The translations under genes were made by a program, and so were the position numbers. A DNA stretch of 30,154 nucleotides, taken from contig JAMYHX010000514.1 in NCBI GenBank assembly GCA_025529335.1, forward strand, positions 1-30,154, in the 5' to 3' direction. The stretch's first letter is position 1. The number at the start of each line of letters is the position of its first letter. Shown piece by piece: positions 21,783 to 30,154 of this stretch. This DNA comes from Rhizopus sp. PT2906 (Eukaryota; Mucoromycota; Mucoromycetes; Mucorales; Rhizopodaceae). The notes under the pieces were generated by a model. The model was not told where the DNA came from, ran no database searches, and saw only the letters and a program-made list of their open reading frames with translations.

Positions 21783-21806
21783 TTATTATTATTATTATTA
21801 TTATTT
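21783..21806. repeat. (TTA)n microsatellite in the 3' flank
   Basis: About eight tandem TTA units starting 5 nt after the HMG-box stop codon, in the 75-bp gap to the convergent phosphoesterase gene. It is likely in the 3'UTR and could vary in length. Confidence 0.85.
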
Positions 21807-21853
21807 TGAAGTCAATAAAAAAAAGCCACAGCGCATTTTACATTGTCTCTATT

Positions 21854-23136
21854 TTAGAAACATAAAAGACAAAGGATATATGTGACAACTGCGATAAGAG
21901 CGACATCTCTGATGCTTTGCATGATGGATATAAATAGCACTCTGGGTGGCTTTTTATATCTATCTCTTGTCGTTATGGGTAACTCAGATGACTGAACCTT
22001 GACATAAATGTATTGTTTCGTCTGACTGACTTCGACAGCGATGATGCTTATGATGGATAGACCAAGAAGACACGCATAAAGAATAAAGATGTCTATTTGA
22101 CTAGGTAGCCAGTGTAGGACGGTAGACGGTTGATCTGACATGGACAAGACGACTAGCCCTGGGAATCTTATTCCTTGAGACATACTAAAGGTTGGCACGG
22201 TTATTTCCTTTATAGTCCCGTTATGAATGACTTCACAATAGTCATGATCATCCGCAGAAAATACAAGAGTCGGTCGTACAGTTGCCAAGATAAGGTCCGA
22301 AAGCTCCTTGGATACCAAATTCTGATACTGATATCCATGACTATCCCTAATCGTTGAAGTCGTCTGACGAAGAGGACCACATGACATATCTGGCTGACGA
22401 TAGAGCGGAACGTGGCTGAATAAAATCGTCGCCTTGTTATGAGGTTGGTATTTTTGTAACATGGACAATGCGTTGTTCCTGATTTGCGGGATAGAGGACG
22501 AGAGTGACACAGTGTCCAAGATAAGTAGATTATAGTTTGTATGCTGTACGACATAAGAAGCTTGGCCAAAATACTTTTGAAACCTGTCTAATAGCCGAAG
22601 ATCAACTCCGTCACCAAAGCCAATGTCATGATTACCAACCATAAAATATGGGTTGATATTCCTTCGCTTGAATATCTTGTTGAATCTTTTTAGTTCCTTT
22701 TGGAAGCTTATTGTTTTTTTTTTAATAGATTTATTACAAACGTGTGTCTATTGCTTACTATTCATCATCCCATTCTCTGCCATTGTCCATCAAGTCACCC
22801 ATGATAAAGACTTGATAAGGATGAATTGTGTCCACCAAGTGTTTATAATTACGTTTCATGTATAAATCGCTATAGAACTTGGTTATCTGTAACAGAATCC
22901 ATGGTCGATCATAGGATAGATTATCTGTCATCTGTGGGTCTGCTATCAAAAGGATATGTTTATCGGCTTTCTATTTATCTAAGTCATTATCCACAGAAAA
23001 AATGACGATAACATACATTCAGTTGTATTGATAAATGATGAGCATGTTTTATGAATATAAAGTATTCATTATAAATAAATGCAAAGATCCATAAAGCGCG
23101 TAAGAGATGAACAATTAGTTTTCTTGCCTTCACCAT
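21854..23136 (-). CDS. Membrane metallophosphoesterase, Cdc1/Ted1/MPPE1 (PGAP5) type
   Basis: Three exons, 23136-23017, 22970-22759 and 22706-21854, join in phase to 394 aa, about the length of human MPPE1. Members are Mn-dependent phosphoesterases of the ER/Golgi that remove an ethanolamine-phosphate from the GPI glycan, needed for export of GPI proteins. Metal-binding motifs appear in order: LLIADPQM (D), GDLMDNGREW (GDxxDxG), GNHDIGFG (GNHD), LFSHVPLYR (H) and SADDHDYC (a GDDHDxC-like GHDH position). Membrane segments: one near the N-terminus (LRALWIFAFIYNEYFIFI), and two near the C-terminus (IDIFILYACLLGLSIISII and VALIAVVTYILCLLCF). No C-terminal KKxx retrieval signal is seen. Fungal paralogues Cdc1 and Ted1 cannot be told apart here. 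It lies 82 bp upstream, in the minus sense, of nothing else: it is tandem behind the casein kinase gene. Confidence 0.9.
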
Positions 23137-23218
23137 TGTTTTTATATTAAATAACGCATTCAAATTTAAAAAAAAAATGGAAAAAAAAGGGAAAAAAAGG
23201 GAAAAAAAAAGAAGAGAA

Positions 23219-24558
23219 TTAAAAGCAAGAAAATAAACCGCATGAAATGCAGGAGACAAATTGATGTAGATTCCCTTGTCTGTCTTCAATTTTCCGTGAT
23301 ATTTGTTGTTGCTGTTGCTGTTGCTGTTGATCAACATCCTTAACCATAGGCACTCTTTGTCTTTCATATGCTTCTGGTTGCTTTGGTTGTCCTTTCATCC
23401 AATCATAGATTTCATCATCTGTTTCATTAAGATTGACGAGTACTTTTGTAAACAGGTCCCTCAAGAAATCATAATCTGGTGTTTCTTCAAATCCCAGTTT
23501 ACGAGCATATTGTAGGTATATACTGAACTCCTCTGCATGAATACAACTTATGAGTCCTATATATTCTAGACCTAAATAAAGACTTGCCTGGAAATCCTGC
23601 ACATAATTCTAAAATATCTGTCGACTGTTTCTTTTCGCCAATCTTTTCATACTTTTGTTTATTTGTCGCCGCTTTAAGGCCTTGCCAAGGCAAAGATCCT
23701 CTCAAGAAATACATAAAAACATGTCCTAGTGATTCTAAATCATCCCTTCTGGACTGCTCCCTGCCTAAATGTGTATTGATACTCATATATCTTGCTGTAC
23801 CCGAGAGACTCTTTCTCTCTCGATAAGGAATATGCTGCTTCGTCTTTGGATCACGGTATTGTTTTGCCATACCAAAATCGATCAAGTAGACCATATTCGT
23901 ATCTGCCGTTCCTGGTCTTCCAACCAAGAAATTATCAGGTTTTATATCTCGATAAATCAAGTTGTGCTCATGGACGCTTTGAACCCGTGTAATCTAAATA
24001 ACTTGATAAGCTTCTTTTTTTTTATTGTTTTATATTATTTACTTACCATTTGTCTTGCCAACATGGCTACCGTCTTGATACTAAATTTTCTTGAACAATT
24101 GTCAAATAAATCTTCTAGACTTGGCCCAAGTAAATCGATCACGAGAATGTTATGAAGTCCTTCTTGTCCAAAATAATGAGCAGACGGAATCCCCACTATA
24201 AAGAAAGAGGAGAGGGACTTTAGGAAAAGAAGGGGGGAAGTAAGGAGTACAAACATTATTTATGTACCTGTTCCAGATAATATTTTATAGGTTCTATATT
24301 CGTCTCTTAATTGAGGTGCATCTGATTTACGTGGTTCAAACTTGATGGCAACTTGCTGATTATTCAATAGATTAGTTCCTTTTTACAAGGTTGTCAAAAA
24401 TTAAAGATACGCACATAATAAAAAAAAAGCTTGCTTCTCTGTGTACCTTGATAAATGATACCAAAACTGCCTTCTCCTAACTTTCTACCAATTTTATAGT
24501 GGACACCCACGATATTAGTACCATTGTTTGTATTGGGGCTATGACGTTGAGTTGCCAT
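23219..24558 (-). CDS. Casein kinase 1, Yck/CK1-gamma type
   Basis: Five exons, 24558-24447, 24378-24268, 24195-24047, 23993-23588 and 23532-23219, join in phase to 363 aa. Ser/Thr kinase; Yck-type members act at the plasma membrane in nutrient sensing, endocytosis and morphogenesis. Motifs: Gly loop IGRKLGEGSFGIIYQG, VAIKFEPRKSDAPQLRDEYR (catalytic Lys), YFGQEGLHNILVIDLLGPSL, catalytic loop YRDIKPDNFLVG, DFGMAKQYRDP, CK1-specific SGTARYMSINTHLG, and GFPEEFSIYLQYARKLGFEE. The VGVHYKIG start fits the Yck/Cki2/CK1-gamma group. The last intron uses a GC donor (GCAAGT); excising it is the only way to restore GFPEEF. The tail is short, with eight Gln and a Cys-rich end (SCISCGLFSCF), a possible palmitoylation anchor. 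It is much shorter than yeast Yck2. Confidence 0.94.
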
Positions 24559-24700
24559 ATTAAAGAATAAATAGAAAAAAAAAAGGGAATAAGAAAATTT
24601 ATGTTATTCAATCACCACAAACGAAAGAAAAAAGAAAGAAAGGCAAAAAAGGGGGTAAAGTTAAGATAAACAAGTTGCTTATTTTTTGTTCTTTAATCGC

Positions 24701-26440
24701 TTATAATTCAACCTTGGAAACTTCATATAAATAAGTTCCTAACAATTGAGTTCCTTTAACATAGTTGGATCTGTCCAATTTTTCATTAATAGAGTGTGCA
24801 CCCTACAACGTATGAGTATCATATAATGTAGTCATTTATGTATACTTACATCATCTCCACGGCCCATGGGTAACAAAAGAACGTTCTTGTTCAAGGCACT
24901 TTGGAAAGATAAGGTGACTGGAATAGAACCGCCTTCACGAGTCAAATCAGGCTTGACATTGTAAACAGTTTCGACAGCCTTGGCAGCAGCAACTATATAT
25001 AATTTATCATTATCGTTCCTTTTTTTATAATCGAATAGACTTACCATAGTTGGGGTGGTTAGGGCTTGAAAGCCAGTGGTTACCATCATGAGTACAATAA
25101 ACATTCAAAGTATTCTTGGATCCAAGCTTGGCAAATTCATCTTCAATATACTTGCAGACCAATTGACTGATCTTCTTGGGCTCCATATCAGGAACAGTAC
25201 GGATAGAGAATTTACCTGTCACACAGGCAGGAATTACGGTCTTGTCACCAGGATTATAAAAGGCACCTTCGACACCGTGAATGGATAAAGATGGGTTTCT
25301 CCATCGGGATTGAAGTGTCTTGGGAATATCTTCATGAATGTTGGTCTTGTTACCAACAGCACTTTGGAGTTCTTCGATCTTGAAGCTGATATCCTTATAA
25401 ATAGCTTGTTCTTCATCTATTTATCCCCCCCCTCTTTTATTAATATCTTGTTCAAATCACGCCTTTTTTGCACTTCTTACCTGTCAAGGGACGAACTTGG
25501 TCATAGATTCCAGGAATGAGAATTTTACCATGGACGTCGACTAATTTGCTCATGATAGCGAAGAGGTCAGTCATAGGCTCATGGACCGTACCACCAAAGA
25601 CACCAGAGTGGAGGTCAGCACCCTAATAACAGGTTATTACTGTTCTCCTTATACTTTAATAAACTTACAGGACCCTTGATCTTGACATGGAAGTAAGAGA
25701 CACCACGGAGACCATAAGTCAAACAGGGCTTGGTTGTTCCGAGCCAGTAATTATCAGAGATACAGACGGCATCGACATCCTTAAAGTATTTGTCGGCTTC
25801 CTTGTAGATAAGTTCATCCAAACCTTCGGAGCCAGACTCCTCCATGCCTTCAAGACAGAACTTGAGATTGACGGGTAATTCGAGTCCAAGGTTCTTGTGA
25901 GCCTCGACTACATTGATCCAACCGAGAATAGGTCCTTTATCATCAGTGGCACCACGGCCAATCAAACGGTTCTTTTCGTCTTCAACCAATTCAAAAGGAT
26001 TGGTATTCCAGCCATCCTCAAGAAGAGCCTATACATAAGGTCAGATGATGTTTCTATTTTGTGCACTTGTGAACTTACAGGTTGAACATCATAATGACCA
26101 TAGACAAGAATAGTCTTCTTTGAAGGGTCGTTACCAACAGTTGCAAGCACAATAGGAGGCAAATCCAAAGAGGTACCGTGCCAGTCTTGTTTACCAAGAT
26201 CGCGAGTCTCGACATCAGCACCAAGATTCTTGAGTTCTTGGACCAAGAAATCAGCCATACGGAAGACGTCAGGACGGTGAGAAGGGTCACCACTTACACT
26301 AATAAACGCGTGTTTTAGTCGCAAGCCAACTTTTTTTTTTCTTTTTCTCTCTCTTTATACCTGGGAATAGCAACGGCTTTACGAAGTCTTTCAACGAAAT
26401 CGTTTTGGTGCTTTTCAACGTAGTCTAAAAATTTCTCCAT
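24701..26440 (-). CDS. DUG1: M20 metallopeptidase, Cys-Gly dipeptidase (Dug1/CNDP2-like)
   Basis: Seven exons, 26440-26361, 26298-26079, 26028-25669, 25622-25481, 25416-25045, 24992-24850 and 24802-24701, join in phase to 472 aa (yeast Dug1: 481). Cytosolic di-zinc dipeptidase; in yeast it cleaves Cys-Gly during glutathione breakdown. Motifs: IPSVSGDPSHRPDV at the N-terminus, YGHYDVQP (His and Asp ligand region), GRGATDDKG (bridging Asp), EGMEESGSEG (catalytic Glu), CISDNYWLG, the HSGVFGG lid/dimer region, and GRGDDGAHSINE (His ligand). Every expected metal ligand region is present, so the enzyme should be active. It sits 142 bp downstream of nothing on its strand except the casein kinase start, so the two are tandem but separately promoted. 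Confidence 0.95.
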
Positions 26441-26960
26441 TTGTTAAGAAAAGGTAAAAAAGGAAATATTTTTTTTTTGCAGTGAATTTATATCAAAAAA
26501 TAAATAAATCAGCTGTAAAGGCGTGACTTATGCTACATCATAAGCTCATCTCTCCTTCTCTCTCTCTCTCTCTCTCTTTTTATTTTTTCTAGTTTAAATG
26601 CCACCCTCTTTTCTCTCTTTTATGCATCAGATATAATGCATAATATGTTGTCATCATAATACATCTATGGTCTCATAACACATACAGGCAGTAATTGACC
26701 TCTTGTCTCCTCTTTAACCGTGCGAACAAACTTGACCGTGCGTCCGGAGTGGTATTTATTCTCCGACAATGGCCCGGTTGAATGGTTTATGCGAATGTAG
26801 CATTTGTCGTTTATGAAATAAAGAAACGCTCTTTCTTTCATACAAAAAAAAGAAAAGCTTTTGCTAATAGAAAAGACAAGTGATTATGTTCCTAAAACTA
26901 GATAAAAGCGTGTCTTTTTCTAAACATAGAGTATATTTCTTTCTAAAAGTGTCTAATAAT
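26441..26960. other. Intergenic region upstream of the dipeptidase gene
   Basis: 520 bp between the dipeptidase start and the dUTPase stop, both on the minus strand, so it holds the dipeptidase promoter and dUTPase 3' end. Visible items: a (CT)n run near 26555-26578, a third copy of AACTTGACCGT at 26729, and a short inverted repeat CGGAG..CTCCG at about 26744-26765. No ORF or RNA gene recognised. Confidence 0.5.
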
Positions 26961-27572
26961 TTATTGATATCCAGTACTGCCAAATCCACCAGCACCTCGC
27001 TCAGATTCCTCTAATGACTATAAAATATACAATTTTGTTTTCCTCAATACATCGCATAGAAACACGTTATTTTGGACTTACATCAACTTCCACGACTTCA
27101 GGGGTGGAGATTTTTTCAATGACCAATTGAGCAATACGATCACCACGTTTGACTAATACGAATATCGGTTAACATACATATAAGCATAAAAGCAATATAC
27201 TTGCCTTGGTAGTCTTCTTTACTAAAGTTGAACAACAAAACACCCACTGGACCTCTGTAATCAGCGTCAATGACACCTGCACCTGTGTCTAAGTGGTGCT
27301 TAGATGCCAAGCCAGATCGTGGTGCAACACGACCATAATGACCTTCAGGGATGGCAATACTAATATCAGTAGCAACAATGCTTTTGCCTTGAGCAGGAAT
27401 GACAGTGTCATGTGCACTAATGGGGAAACCACGATGAGCTTTTTTTTTGAGCATGAGAGTGTATCACTTATTACCAGTATAGATCGTAACCAGCAGCATG
27501 GGCAGATCCTCTTGTGGGAAGCTTGGCGTATTCTGAAAGACGCTTAACAAAGAGTTTTGAAGAGTGGCTCAT
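26961..27572 (-). CDS. DUT1: dUTP diphosphatase (dUTPase)
   Basis: Four exons, 27572-27475, 27416-27205, 27152-27082 and 27017-26961, join in phase to 145 aa, the standard length of trimeric dUTPases. It hydrolyses dUTP to dUMP and pyrophosphate, keeping uracil out of DNA and feeding dTMP synthesis. All five conserved motifs are present: I AAGYDLYCA, II PRSGLASKH, III GVIDADYRGPVGVLLFN (catalytic Asp, uracil-pocket Tyr), IV RGDRIAQLV and V ERGAGGFGSTG (C-terminal phosphate-clamp arm). The second intron starts with GC (GCAAGT..TTAG); the nearby GT would break the frame before motif IV. Its ATG lies 43 bp from the ATG of a divergent small gene. Confidence 0.96.
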
Positions 27573-27615
27573 CTTTTAAAGATAATCGAATTAAAAAAAA
27601 AAAAAGGAGCTTTTT

Positions 27616-27827
27616 ATGAGCAGTCCGGCTGGTGGACATGGTTGGTTACAAAAAAAGTAATTGTCTGTCACAGAAAATGTTAGATGTTATGCAAGAATAT
27701 GCTATGAAGTTTAAGTTTGGACACGAAATTTTTAAAGAAGCAAGAGATTTGGGATCGTATCATTGCCGAAAATGTTATAGAAGAAGCTATTAAAAAACAA
27801 AAAAAAATACAACAATTGCATCAGTAA
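27616..27827 (+). CDS. Small two-exon protein, about 52 aa
   Basis: Exons 27616-27656 and 27710-27827 join in phase (53-nt intron, GTAATT..AAG; an alternative acceptor six bases later removes two codons). Neither exon is a long open frame by itself. The product starts MSSPAGGHGWLQK and continues as a charged amphipathic helix (KFLKKQEIWDRIIAENVIEE) to a Lys/Gln-rich end. Size, a short hydrophilic N-terminus and one helix recall accessory subunits of mitochondrial complexes, but I recognise no family and that is only an impression. It shares a 43-bp divergent promoter with dUTPase. Confidence 0.5.
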
Positions 27828-28082
27828 AATATTTATACCCTTTTCCTTAAAAGAAAAAAAGAGGGCTAAGAAATGCCAAAATACATATATGTATAACAGA
27901 AAAAAAGCAGAGACAAAAAGCTGAAAATGTCTGTCCTGATCTGTTGTTTGCAGGAGCTATCATAACACATCGCGCTTAATAGAGCAATTTTTAACAACGT
28001 ACTATTATAAGATTGAACGATAAACAACAAGTGATAATTTGTTTTAAGGGAAACTAGCAGAACCTTTCTCAATTTAAATTGT

Positions 28083-28258
28083 TTAGCTTGTAACTTCAAA
28101 AATACCTTGACTTCCTGGATGGTGGTAGCTTAAAATATTACATAATGATTTGCAAAACCAAGGCTTTGGATTTCGAGGCTCGCTGAACAAAGGGTTATTC
28201 ATTACACACTTGAAGCAAATAGAGTATTCATTAGTTGAAAATGCAATCCTGCTGATAG
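28083..28258 (-). CDS. Orphan terminal exon, Cys-rich, unknown product
   Basis: An open stretch preceded on the minus strand by a good acceptor (ttttattgtcttatgtag) and ending in TAA. It reads AISRIAFSTNEYSICFKCVM and on to SQGIFEVTS, with CFKC and later WFCKSLC Cys pairs and HH, which could bind metal. It looks like the last exon of a gene or of a decayed mobile element. I could not find upstream exons that join in phase within 28260-28640. Low confidence. Confidence 0.25.
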
Positions 28259-28647
28259 CTACATAAGACAATAAAAAGAAGTTTGTTAATAACTGCTTAA
28301 AATTTATAAAATTTATAGGGATGACTAAAGCACTTAAAATCTCCCCATCTAATGCCGCAAAATGCCGTCAGAAGCCGTGGATTAAACGGTTCTCTTAAAC
28401 AGACCTCTTTAAAGCAGCCAAGCAAGTGTTTAATTCTCTATGCTTATATAGATACTTATCGTAAGTGTAGGTGATAGAGTAATACAGCCAATAAAGAGAA
28501 AACATATCATTTGTTGAGAAAAAAAAAAGTAGGAAAAAATATTTCCTATTGAGAGTTCAATGTCTTTGTGACAAGAAAGGGGATTGATTTTCAGAAATCA
28601 TCGGCGATTTTTGAGATTGGATAGGTGCCTGTTACATTCATTATTTA

Positions 28648-29120
28648 TTAAATGGCACTTAGAACTGCAGGCACTAACTTGTTTTTTTGTGGTAAGACGG
28701 TATTTAACTCGATTGATGAAATATTCCTAATATTGAACTCAAATTAAGTATACCTTGTTAGCTTTCATATCAAAAAAAAAACTTACAAACGCTCGTCCAA
28801 TGCACTATCTTTATCATAGATATGGACTACAAGAACTTTGCATTTTCTTAATTCGTGTAATGTTAATACATATTTTTTTGATTTGAAGTTTTCAGCGTAA
28901 TGAGTAGAAGGTTCAGTTTTGTATGTCGAGTCAGTTTTTTTCAGTTTCATCTGTAAGAAACGAGCCAAACTCAACCCATTTGCCGTTTTCACCCTCAACT
29001 CTTTCATCAGAAGCTTCATCTATGTTTAAGAAAGTACACAAATTTATATAAGATGCAATTGTGTTTAGCTTAATCTGACTTACTCAATTTTCTTTTTTGT
29101 GGCAGTTCAATATGTTGCTC
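28648..29120 (-). other. Exon-like segments of an unresolved or decayed gene
   Basis: Possible exons on the minus strand: 29120-29084 (EQHIELPQKRKL), 29019-28787 and 28726-28648. The last two join in phase to a 103-aa frame if translation starts at ATG 29019. However, joining 29084 to 29019 in phase uses a different frame of the same exon (NEASDERVEGENGKWVEFGS), which stops after seven A's at TGA. The two frames would be continuous if one base were gained or lost in that A run. That pattern suggests a frameshifted pseudogene or a sequencing error. Product unknown. Confidence 0.25.
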
Positions 29121-29213
29121 CTGCGGTTACTCCTGTAGTTCTATTGTCTTTGATGCTATGAGAACATCGTATTAACAATACATTTTTTCTGTAGGCTGTA
29201 TTTAAAGCATAAT

Positions 29214-29660
29214 TTACGTACATGATTCACTTAGAAGATGACGCCCAAATTTTCCGTTTTCCTCTCTATACAGTCTTGCAGTAACACGTTGTCTGTCTGC
29301 TTCTGATAGCATATTGTAATTATCAAATTCATACTAAAAGTAATATCATAAGTGAAGTTACATTAAGATACTACACAAACAAACTTACCTTGGAAATGTC
29401 CATATAAAGGCGTATCCATATCTCATCGCTCACTTTCAGATCAATCTAATTTGGAAGTTTTAATGTAATCGTCTTTTCCTTTTTTTTTTAAAAAAAAAGA
29501 ATCAAATAGTATGTACCTGAGGCATTTCGCTTTTTTCTAACATTTGCTTATAGATATAAATTAGATGACTTTTCCAAGCATTTTTTAGCCCTTCGAGATC
29601 TCTGAGTCTTGGTGAATCTTTTATAATAGTTGAATTGATAATTTCTAAAGCTGTTTTTAA
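29214..29660 (-). CDS. Three phase-matched exons of an unknown protein
   Basis: Segments 29660-29517, 29445-29389 and 29333-29214 are joined by good GT..AG introns, all in phase 0, giving about 106 codons to a TAA. They read SPRLRDLEGLKNAWKSHLIY, then VSDEIWIRLYMDISK, then LSEADRQRVTARLYREENGK. The sequence is charged and helical, and I recognise no family. There is no start codon in this frame; directly upstream it abuts the FAR1-like fragment in another frame. It may be the rest of the same decayed element or an independent gene whose 5' end I cannot find. Confidence 0.35.
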
Positions 29661-29988
29661 CTTGATAGTAATTTGCCAGTTTCATTCTGAAGCATATATG
29701 CAACTCTAGCCGGTGTATTTCCTGGCAATTTAAGCAAGTAAACTGTTTTTTCCATTTGAGCAGTATCTAATTTTCTAATGACTGCATAAACACGCTGATC
29801 ATCTGCTATGCGATGATTGTGCTTGTGGTTGACTTTGTTAATGACAAACTTGTCTACCTTTAGAGATGCATAGATCATGCATGGGCAACCAATTCAATGG
29901 CTATCAGTGTTACGCTTCTTTTTTCTTGATCTTTTTTCATTGTTTTCTGCTTCAGTAACCGGTGACTTCTGGACATGAAGAATATATA
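29657..29988 (-). pseudogene. Broken FAR1-type zinc finger fragment, probably from a Mutator-like (MULE) transposase
   Basis: Reading the minus strand after a good acceptor (ttatttttcag), the frame gives SPVTEAENNEKRSRKKKRNT, a TGA stop at 29896-29894, then GCPCMIYASLKVDKF, VNHKHNHRIADDQ and RVAYMLQNETGKLLSS. The order basic stretch, GCPC, strand with H-x-HNH, and then a LLK..P...A..L helix is that of the FAR1/WRKY-GCM DNA-binding region found at the N-terminus of MULE transposases and their domesticated relatives. The in-frame TGA and the stop or frameshift after LLSS indicate a dead copy. No MULE catalytic DDE region or terminal repeats were seen in the window. Confidence 0.45.
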
Positions 29989-30154
29989 CTGAAAAATAAA
30001 GCGGCTTTAGGAGTGTTATACTACCGCATCGGAGTGTGAAAAGAAGGCAACAATGATTGATTTACAATGAACAAACAATTACGTTTAAACGGATTTTTAT
30101 TTATAAATAATTAAAACCTCTAATGGGCGCACGATCGTAATATTACATCTTTCC

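Noticed and set aside
27860..28099. 77-codon minus-strand frame
   Set aside because: Low-complexity hydrophobic composition, no splice context, and no similarity pattern to known proteins.

Overview
The window looks like a nuclear chromosome segment from a filamentous fungus, most likely Mucoromycota (Mucorales-like). It is AT-rich and gene-dense. Almost every gene carries several short introns (mostly about 45-65 nt, GT..AG, two GC..AG). The proteins are fungal types: a Pil1/Lsp1 eisosome protein, a Yck-type casein kinase 1, an Msc7-type aldehyde dehydrogenase, and large Ras regulators. I rebuilt exon chains by hand and checked that reading phase is kept across each splice. No RNA-seq or database search was available, so family calls rest on motif recognition.

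Layout. 1-1315 (-): 5' part of an Msc7-like aldehyde dehydrogenase running off the left edge. 2329-3628 (+): NAD(P)-binding Rossmann protein. 3713-6004 (-): RasGEF. 6436-11021 (+): 20-exon RasGAP, head-to-head with the RasGEF. 11073-12511 (-): secreted-then-anchored His/Lys-rich single-pass membrane protein. 13322-16577 (+): condensin subunit 3 (CAP-G/Ycg1). About 16951-18172 (-): poorly resolved multi-exon gene with a polyQ exon and a weak START-like stretch. 18435-18662 (+): 75-aa Cys/His protein. 18930-19855 (-): Pil1/Lsp1-like eisosome protein. 20058-20264 (+): 68-aa hypothetical. 20670-21778 (+): double HMG-box polyQ protein. 21854-23136 (-): Cdc1/Ted1/MPPE1-type metallophosphoesterase. 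23219-24558 (-): casein kinase 1. 24701-26440 (-): M20 Cys-Gly dipeptidase (Dug1/CNDP2-like). 26961-27572 (-): dUTPase. 27616-27827 (+): 52-aa two-exon protein divergent from dUTPase by 43 bp. 28083-30154 (-): accessory-looking tail with a broken FAR1-type transposase-like DNA-binding fragment and several orphan exons.

How the genes relate. Most are housekeeping genes without an obvious shared pathway. The exception is the RasGEF/RasGAP pair: an activator and an inactivator of Ras-type GTPases that share one 431-bp intergenic region. Several neighbours act at the cell cortex or secretory membranes (eisosome protein, Yck-type kinase, His-rich surface protein, GPI-remodelling-type phosphoesterase). 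I infer no operon-like coupling from that.
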